From: Polyangiaceae bacterium
GTDB lineage: Bacteria; Myxococcota_A; Polyangia; Polyangiales; Polyangiaceae
Assembly (NCBI GenBank): GCA_020633235.1
Contig: JACKEA010000007.1
Coordinates: 186,001 to 250,000, forward strand
DNA length: 64,000 nucleotides
Direction of reading: 5' to 3'
Shown here: positions 59,494 to 64,000 of the stretch, piece after piece
How positions within the stretch are numbered: position 1 is the stretch's first letter
Layout: every line of letters begins with the position of its first letter
Program-made: the position numbers and the translations under genes
The notes under the pieces: generated by a model
The model's input: the letters and a program-made list of their open reading frames with translations, nothing else
What the model was told of the DNA's origin: nothing
Databases searched by the model: none

Positions 59494-60432
59494 ATGGCTG
59501 CGGATTTCTACAAAGAGCTAGGCGTTTCCAAGACCGCCAGCCAAGAAGAGATCAAGAAGGCGTATCGCAAGCTGGCGGGCAAGCTCCATCCGGACAAGAA
59601 CCCCGGAGACGAAAAGGCGGAGGCGCGCTTCAAGGCCGTCAACCGCGCCTACGGCGCCCTGAGTGATCCGAAGACCCGCGCGCTGTACGACGAGTTCGGG
59701 GAAGACGCGCTGCGCGAAGGCTTCGACGCCGAGGCCGCCCGCGCCTACAAGCGCGCCGCCGCCGGCGGAGGCCGCGTGCGCTTCGGGCGCGAGGGCGCAG
59801 GCTTCGAGGACGTGTTCGCCGGCGGCTCCGGCGGAGGTTTCGGCGACCTGTTCAGCGAGCTGTTCGGTGGCGGCCGCGGTCGGCGCGCCGGCCCCATGAA
59901 GGGCTCCGACGTCGCAAGCGAGGTCACGGTGGATTTCCTCAGCGCCATTCAGGGCGCCAGCCTCAAGCTCCGCGTACAAGACGGCGGGGACGAGGTCACC
60001 GTGCGCGTGCCCGCCGGCGCCGACGACGGCGACCGCGTGCGCGTCCCCGGCCACGGCGCCCCAGGCATGAACGGCGGCCCCGCCGGTGACTTGCTGCTCA
60101 CCATCCGCGTGCGCTCGCATCCCGTGTTCGAGCGCGACGGGCTGGATCTGTACCTCGATCTCCCCATCACGCCGGTCGAAGCCTATCGCGGCGCCAAGGT
60201 GCGCGTACCCACGCCAGAAGGAGACGTCTCCCTCACCGTCCCCGCTCACGCCCAGAGCGGCCAGGTCGTGCGCCTCAAGGGCCGCGGCGTGAAGCGCGGC
60301 AAGAAGCAGGGCGATCTCTACGTGCGCTTCCTCGTGCGCTTGCCCTCCAAGAGCAGCAAGGAAATCGAGAAGGCCATCGAGACGCTGGAAAAAGCCATGG
60401 ACGCCGACATCCGCTCCAACATCCGCGCCTGA
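59494..60432 (+). CDS. DnaJ-like (type II/CbpA) chaperone
   Basis: 312 aa. J domain at residues 1-70 with HPD (32-34) in KLHPDKNPG; a Gly/Phe-rich linker (GGGRVRFGREGAGFED to about residue 135); then two CTD domains (VTVRVPAGADDGDRVRVP, ITPVEAYRGAKVRVPTPEG). No CxxCxGxG zinc fingers, so type II as in CbpA. It works with DnaK in protein folding. Ends with RSNIRA, a normal dimerisation-helix length. Confidence 0.9.
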   Translation: MAADFYKELGVSKTASQEEIKKAYRKLAGKLHPDKNPGDEKAEARFKAVNRAYGALSDPKTRALYDEFGEDALREGFDAEAARAYKRAAAGGGRVRFGREGAGFEDVFAGGSGGGFGDLFSELFGGGRGRRAGPMKGSDVASEVTVDFLSAIQGASLKLRVQDGGDEVTVRVPAGADDGDRVRVPGHGAPGMNGGPAGDLLLTIRVRSHPVFERDGLDLYLDLPITPVEAYRGAKVRVPTPEGDVSLTVPAHAQSGQVVRLKGRGVKRGKKQGDLYVRFLVRLPSKSSKEIEKAIETLEKAMDADIRSNIRA

Positions 60433-60492
60433 TCACGCGGCGCCTTCCACGCCGCACCCCATCGCACCCCACGCCCGATCCCCGTCGATCAT

Positions 60493-60513
60493 TTTGTTGG
60501 TGCAGCGCGGAAT
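60493..60513. repeat. Dispersed 20-bp repeat, diverged (inverted)
   Basis: TTTGTTGGTGCAGCGCGGAA then T, between dnaJ-like and the SRP RNA. Just after it, an approximately 30-bp unit (GCGCGTGGCCGCGACGGGGTG) is duplicated at 60532-60590. Confidence 0.6.
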
Positions 60514-60616
60514 CCGCGCGGCCCGATGCAGCGCGTGGCCGCGACGGGGTGCGCGACGCCGCGCGTGGCCACGACGGGGTGCGCGCCGCAGCGACAAAAG
60601 CAGACGGACAAAAAGG

Positions 60617-60704
60617 GAAAGGGCCCACCACACCCGCTTTCTTGCTACCGCTGCTCCCTTCCGGGCCTGACGGGGTTCCAAGCGCGCTGTTGGCGGACCC
60701 ACAC
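60617..60704 (-). ncRNA. ffs: Signal recognition particle RNA (4.5S)
   Basis: On the minus strand the SRP core is recognisable as CCGTCAGGCCCGGAAGGGAG followed by CAGC, with GGGTCCGCC (5' side) pairing with GGTGGGCCC (3' side) to close the hairpin. A run CCCTTTTT follows the 3' end, fitting a terminator. It binds Ffh for membrane targeting. Boundaries are estimated to within a few bases. Confidence 0.85.
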
Positions 60705-60797
60705 GCGAAAATCGCGAGATGGCGGAATAGCGCACGGCCCCTCGCGTGTCCAGCCCCTCGACACGCGAGCGATCCGTCGTCACTTTGTAGGCTCCCA

Positions 60798-61559
60798 ATG
60801 TTCGGAATGCGTCCCCTGCTCGGCCGCGGGACCCTGTCTTTCGTGGCTTCCGCGGCCATCGTCGCCCTGGCCATCCACACGTCCTTCACTCGGCCGTGGT
60901 TGGGCCTGCTCATGCTCACGCCGCTGGCGGTGCTCGCAGCGCTCCGGCTTCGGGCGCGGCGGCGCGTGCGGCGCATGGTGCAGAGCGGCCAGGTGGAGCA
61001 GCTGGTGGGCGCGTGGGAAGAGGCGGTTTCGGATCTGCCCCACGCCGACACCATGCTGCCGTTGATCCAAGCGACGGCCCTCGCCGCCAGCGGCATGACG
61101 GATCGCGCGCGGGCGGCGCTCGAGCGCGCGTCTCGGGGCAGCGCTTGGGAAGCGGCCCTCGAGCATCGGCTGATCGTCGAGACCATGCTGCACACCTTCG
61201 AGGGAGATGCCGCGGACGCCATGGAGAAGTCGGCGCGCTTGGCGGCGTTGCCGCTTCCGGACGTGGGCCCCTCGGTGCGCGCCCGGGTGGAGCAGGCGCG
61301 CCACGCGATGGCGGCGCTGGCTCGCGCCTTCGCCCACGACGCGCACGAAAGGGACGCGGAGCTGCTCACCAGCGCGGCGCGGGAAAACCCGCTGTTGCAT
61401 TGGCCGTTGCGCTATGCGGCGGCCGTGGTGGAGATCGACGCGGGTCGCCCCGCGAAGGCCCGCAAGCTGATCGACAGCGCGCCGGAGTGGCCGGAGGAGT
61501 CCGTGTTCCGCGCATACCAGGCCGAGCTCGCGGCACACGCGGCGACGCCCAGCGCATAG
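60798..61559 (+). CDS. Membrane-anchored TPR-like protein
   Basis: 253 aa from ATG 60798 (MFGMRPLLGRG); a start in the long upstream extension would run across the SRP RNA and was rejected. Two N-terminal membrane helices (SFVASAAIVALAIHTSF and LGLLMLTPLAVLAALRL) are followed by helical repeats with TPR-like spacing (LPLIQATALAASGMTDRARAALERAS, AALEHRLIVETML, LLHWPLRYAAAVVEIDAG). Function unknown. Confidence 0.7.
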   Translation: MFGMRPLLGRGTLSFVASAAIVALAIHTSFTRPWLGLLMLTPLAVLAALRLRARRRVRRMVQSGQVEQLVGAWEEAVSDLPHADTMLPLIQATALAASGMTDRARAALERASRGSAWEAALEHRLIVETMLHTFEGDAADAMEKSARLAALPLPDVGPSVRARVEQARHAMAALARAFAHDAHERDAELLTSAARENPLLHWPLRYAAAVVEIDAGRPAKARKLIDSAPEWPEESVFRAYQAELAAHAATPSA

Positions 61560-61611
61560 CTCCGTCGACGAACGGCCGGCGCTCGCGGTACCATGGGTCC
61601 CGAGCACCAAG

Positions 61612-63039
61612 ATGAACGATCCGCGGGACCCGCAAAACCCAGGGCCTCCCACCTTCGACATCCCCGACCTCGACGTGTCGGAAGCCGGACGACCGGTGTC
61701 TCGCGCGCCTGCCCCGCAGCCGTCGGCGCCAGCACCAGCGCCCGCACAAAGCAGCAACCCCGCGGACAACCTGTTCGGCTCGGGCATGTTCGACGACGAT
61801 CACTTCGACGCCGGCGGCGTGGGCGCCATCGACCTCGGCTCCGGTCACGGCGGCGGCTACGGCCCGGGCACCAGCGGCGTGTACTCGGGTGGGGCGCTCG
61901 ACGACCTGGACGACGACCTCCACGCGGAAGCGCCCAGCCTCAAGCTCGCGTCGGTGCATCCGCCGGCGCCGTCCGGGCCGTCTTTCGCACCGCCGATGGG
62001 ACCAGGCGCTGCGCCGGACCGCAGCGCCCTGGGCTTCGATCCGCTGGAGATCGCCGGCATCGGTGGCTACGGGGCGGCGCCCAGCGCCATCTACCTCACG
62101 CCCATGTACGCGTACCGCGTGTTCATGCGGCAGCGCGAGCTGCGCACCACGATCGCGCGGCTCACGGCGGAGCTCTCCAATGCCGAGGCGGCGCGGGACC
62201 AAGCGCTGGCCAACGTGACGGAAGCGCTGCGGCCGCAGATCGAGGCGGACCAGCGCTTCGCGCCGCTGATGGCGCCGCTCCGGGAGCTCGACGGCGTGAT
62301 GCACGAGCGCAGCGCGGCGCTGTCTTCCGCCAACGCGCAGTACCAGAGCGCGATGACGCGCTTCGACGAAGAGACGGCGGCCCTCGACAACCAGCTCGGC
62401 GTGAAGCAAAAAGCCGCAGACGCCGCGCAGGCGACGTACGACGAACGCGCGACGGAGCTCGGCCGCGTGGAAGCGCGGTACAAGCGCATCCAGATCGAGA
62501 TCCGTAACTTTCGTCAGCAGGCGACGGGCGGACAGCCGAACGCGCCGCTCGCTCCCGAGCATGCCGCGCAGATCGCGCCGCTGGAAGCGCAGGCCAAGGC
62601 GCTCGAGCCCGAGCTCACCGAGCGGCGCGCCGTGGCCGCGCAAGCGCGTGCAGTGCTGGACGCCGCCCAGCGCGAAGTGCAGACGATCCAGCAGGGGAAA
62701 GCGCGGGTGGACGGACAGCGCCGACAGCTCGACGTGCAGTTCCGGAGGGAGCTCGACTCCCGCGCGGCGGGCGTCCACGACGCCGAGGCCAAGCGCCGCT
62801 CGCTGCTCGCCGAGGCCGCGCGCCACGTCATCCACAGCGGGGCCTTCGACATCGACGAAGCGGCCAAGCACGCCATCCAACGCGCCGACGCAGAGGTCCT
62901 GCGCGCCACCACGGATCACGAAAAGCACCTGCAGGCCCTCGACGCCTACGACGCCAACGTCGCCAAGAAGGGCCGCACCGTCGCCATCGCCGCCGCCGCC
63001 CTGCTGCTCCTGCTCTTCCTCCTGATCCTCGTCCTCTGA
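61612..63039 (+). CDS. Coiled-coil tail-anchored membrane protein
   Basis: 475 aa. The N-terminal 170 residues are low-complexity (Ala/Pro/Gly/Asp-rich: DALDDLDDDLHAEAP-type stretches). Residues about 190-400 are a long coiled coil (RQRELRTTIARLTAELSNAEAA, ERATELGRVEARYKRIQIEI, EAQREVQTIQQ-like heptads). A single C-terminal helix (TVAIAAAALLLLLFLLIL) would anchor it in the membrane. No family recognised; a scaffold or stress role is possible. Confidence 0.7.
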   Translation: MNDPRDPQNPGPPTFDIPDLDVSEAGRPVSRAPAPQPSAPAPAPAQSSNPADNLFGSGMFDDDHFDAGGVGAIDLGSGHGGGYGPGTSGVYSGGALDDLDDDLHAEAPSLKLASVHPPAPSGPSFAPPMGPGAAPDRSALGFDPLEIAGIGGYGAAPSAIYLTPMYAYRVFMRQRELRTTIARLTAELSNAEAARDQALANVTEALRPQIEADQRFAPLMAPLRELDGVMHERSAALSSANAQYQSAMTRFDEETAALDNQLGVKQKAADAAQATYDERATELGRVEARYKRIQIEIRNFRQQATGGQPNAPLAPEHAAQIAPLEAQAKALEPELTERRAVAAQARAVLDAAQREVQTIQQGKARVDGQRRQLDVQFRRELDSRAAGVHDAEAKRRSLLAEAARHVIHSGAFDIDEAAKHAIQRADAEVLRATTDHEKHLQALDAYDANVAKKGRTVAIAAAALLLLLFLLILVL

Positions 63040-63048
63040 CCCCGGAAA

Positions 63049-63096
63049 TAGGCAACCTTGCCACTAGGCAACTTTGCCACTAGGCAACTTTGCCTA
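63049..63096. promoter_or_regulatory. Three tandem perfect dyads, candidate operators
   Basis: TAGGCAACCTTGCCAC (63049-63064), TAGGCAACTTTGCCAC (63065-63080) and TAGGCAACTTTGCCTA (63081-63096), period 16. Each holds the exact dyad GGCAAnnTTGCC. They lie 10 bp after the preceding stop and 28 bp before the GTG of the AAA ATPase gene, so they are well placed to bind a dimeric repressor or the ATPase's own partner. Confidence 0.7.
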
Positions 63097-63124
63097 CTCC
63101 TTGCGACTCGGTTATTCTTGGGCC

Positions 63125-64000
63125 GTGTTTCGCTCGAGCGCGCCCGTCACCGCCGCTGGCTTCTACGACCGCGAGCAGGCCCTTCATCTCGTCCTGGAAG
63201 CTTTTGCGGCCCTCGCCGCGGGTGCGCCCCGATGGCTCGCTATCGTCGGTCCCCGCAAGGTCGGCAAGACGAGCCTGTTGCTCGAAGCCGCTCGGCAAGC
63301 GCCCTCCGGAATAGACGTCGCCGTGATCGATGTGTTTGAACGCACGCCGCTCGATCTCGAGATCTTCCGGCTGTTGTCCGTCCGCGCCCTGGACGCCATC
63401 CTGGCCGAAGAAGCTGGCACCTCCCTCTCCAGGCACCTGCACCAGCCAGCAGAGTTCCGCGCGGCGCTACATCGAGTCAGGGCGCTCGCCAAGCTCGATG
63501 CTCCGCTCCGAAGCGACCTCGATCGCCTTCCGGAAGAGAAGCCTTCCGCGGAAGCCGTGCGCCGCTGGCTCGACCTTCCAGACGCCGTCTGCAAGCGCCT
63601 CGATCGTCGCGTCGTCATTGCAATCGACGAGGTGCAAGAGCTCGCCAGCCTCGAACGCGGCGGGTTCACGCCATTCTCGTTGATGCGCGCGGTCTGGCAG
63701 CGCCACGAGCGCTCCGCCTACCTCATCTCCGGATCCGCACCGAGCATCCTCCGAGAGCTGGTCACGTCGAAGCACTCGCCCTTCTTTCAGCACTTCCATC
63801 TATTCGACCTGGGGCCGTTCGCGAGACAGGACGCAGAGTCGTTCCTTGTGGACGCATCACCCAGCGATCGCCGTATTCCTCACCCCCTCGCCGAGCGGGT
63901 CGTGGACATCGTCGGCGGACATCCCTTCTACCTGCAGATGGTCGGCGAAGCGATCGTGAGCGAGAACCCACCCTACGACACGGAAACCCTCAAACCCCTG
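63125..64000 (+). CDS. AAA-family ATPase, partial (N-terminal 292 residues)
   Basis: Open from GTG 63125 to the end of the window. N-terminal P-loop domain: Walker A GPRKVGKTS (residues 42-50), Walker B VVIAIDEVQEL with D168/E169, and the helical part with SGSAPSILREL (sensor-1 region) and GGHPFYLQMVGEAI. This matches the archaeal-ATPase-like (pfam01637-type) group, often in signalling, transposition or defence modules. The C-terminal half, usually a winged helix, lies outside the window. It is controlled in all likelihood from the triple dyad just upstream. Confidence 0.8.
   Translation, partial: MFRSSAPVTAAGFYDREQALHLVLEAFAALAAGAPRWLAIVGPRKVGKTSLLLEAARQAPSGIDVAVIDVFERTPLDLEIFRLLSVRALDAILAEEAGTSLSRHLHQPAEFRAALHRVRALAKLDAPLRSDLDRLPEEKPSAEAVRRWLDLPDAVCKRLDRRVVIAIDEVQELASLERGGFTPFSLMRAVWQRHERSAYLISGSAPSILRELVTSKHSPFFQHFHLFDLGPFARQDAESFLVDASPSDRRIPHPLAERVVDIVGGHPFYLQMVGEAIVSENPPYDTETLKPL

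Overview
The window is GC-rich DNA (roughly two thirds G+C) from a predator-type deltaproteobacterial lineage, most likely Myxococcota, class Polyangia. The signs are many small lipoproteins with Cys-rich or Ser/Gly-rich linkers, a MYXO-CTERM-like C-terminal anchor, a Hanks-type kinase with C-terminal membrane segments, a TRL-like lipoprotein, a DUF1592/DUF1552 pair, and a response regulator with a DUF4388 (PATAN) tail. This placement is inferred from gene style, not from a marker gene.

Layout. 1-5982 is an integron gene-cassette array read on the minus strand. Homologous attC sites of 125-185 bp separate small unknown minus-strand genes, no integrase is in the window, and an IS110-family element interrupts one attC. 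6165-8968 is a minus-strand metG / outer-membrane protein / purU operon; purU has lost part of its ACT domain through a frameshifting deletion, and metG has a possible Met-rich leader peptide plus terminator. 9204-10210 encodes two envelope proteins. 10191-11992 is a PaaX-type regulator overlapping a radical SAM gene, with a large AT-cored dyad in front of it. 12159-17264 holds lipoproteins, a TRL-like protein, cysS and a CAP-domain lipoprotein. 17552-20206 is a nine-haem c-type cytochrome lipoprotein. 21797-26000 is a tightly overlapping rimI-pyrK-pyrD-HAD-lipoprotein operon. 26073-30527 is a four-gene chemosensory operon (response regulator-PATAN, CheW, soluble MCP, CheA) without CheR or CheB. 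30640-41828 holds aspS, a large membrane protein, a hemerythrin, a Ser/Thr kinase, a STAS-like protein and lipoproteins.

42678-48459 looks like a small genomic island at the 3' end of a tRNA-Ser(UGA) gene. It has a 20-bp exact direct repeat (44/50 over the longer stretch), carries two large secreted or lipoprotein genes, and is edged by decayed genes. After it come a frameshifted Cys-rich repeat protein, DoxX, and a DUF1592/DUF1552 operon bracketed by inverted clusters of short repeats. These merge into a 2-kb mosaic of repeats and a 22-copy 19-bp minisatellite. 57283-63039 is core again: M29-type aminopeptidase, rpoZ, methyltransferase, DnaJ-like protein, SRP RNA (minus strand), and two membrane or coiled-coil proteins. 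The window ends inside an AAA ATPase gene preceded by three tandem perfect dyads.

A roughly 20-bp quasi-palindromic repeat (form GGTTCCGCGCCGGACCAACA or GGTTCCGCGGCGGACCGACAT) recurs about 16 times outside the mosaic. It is mostly intergenic, but two copies are read in frame inside small proteins. I found no copy in the integron array or in the tRNA-Ser island, which fits both being imported. All family assignments come from reading motifs in the sequence; no database search was run.
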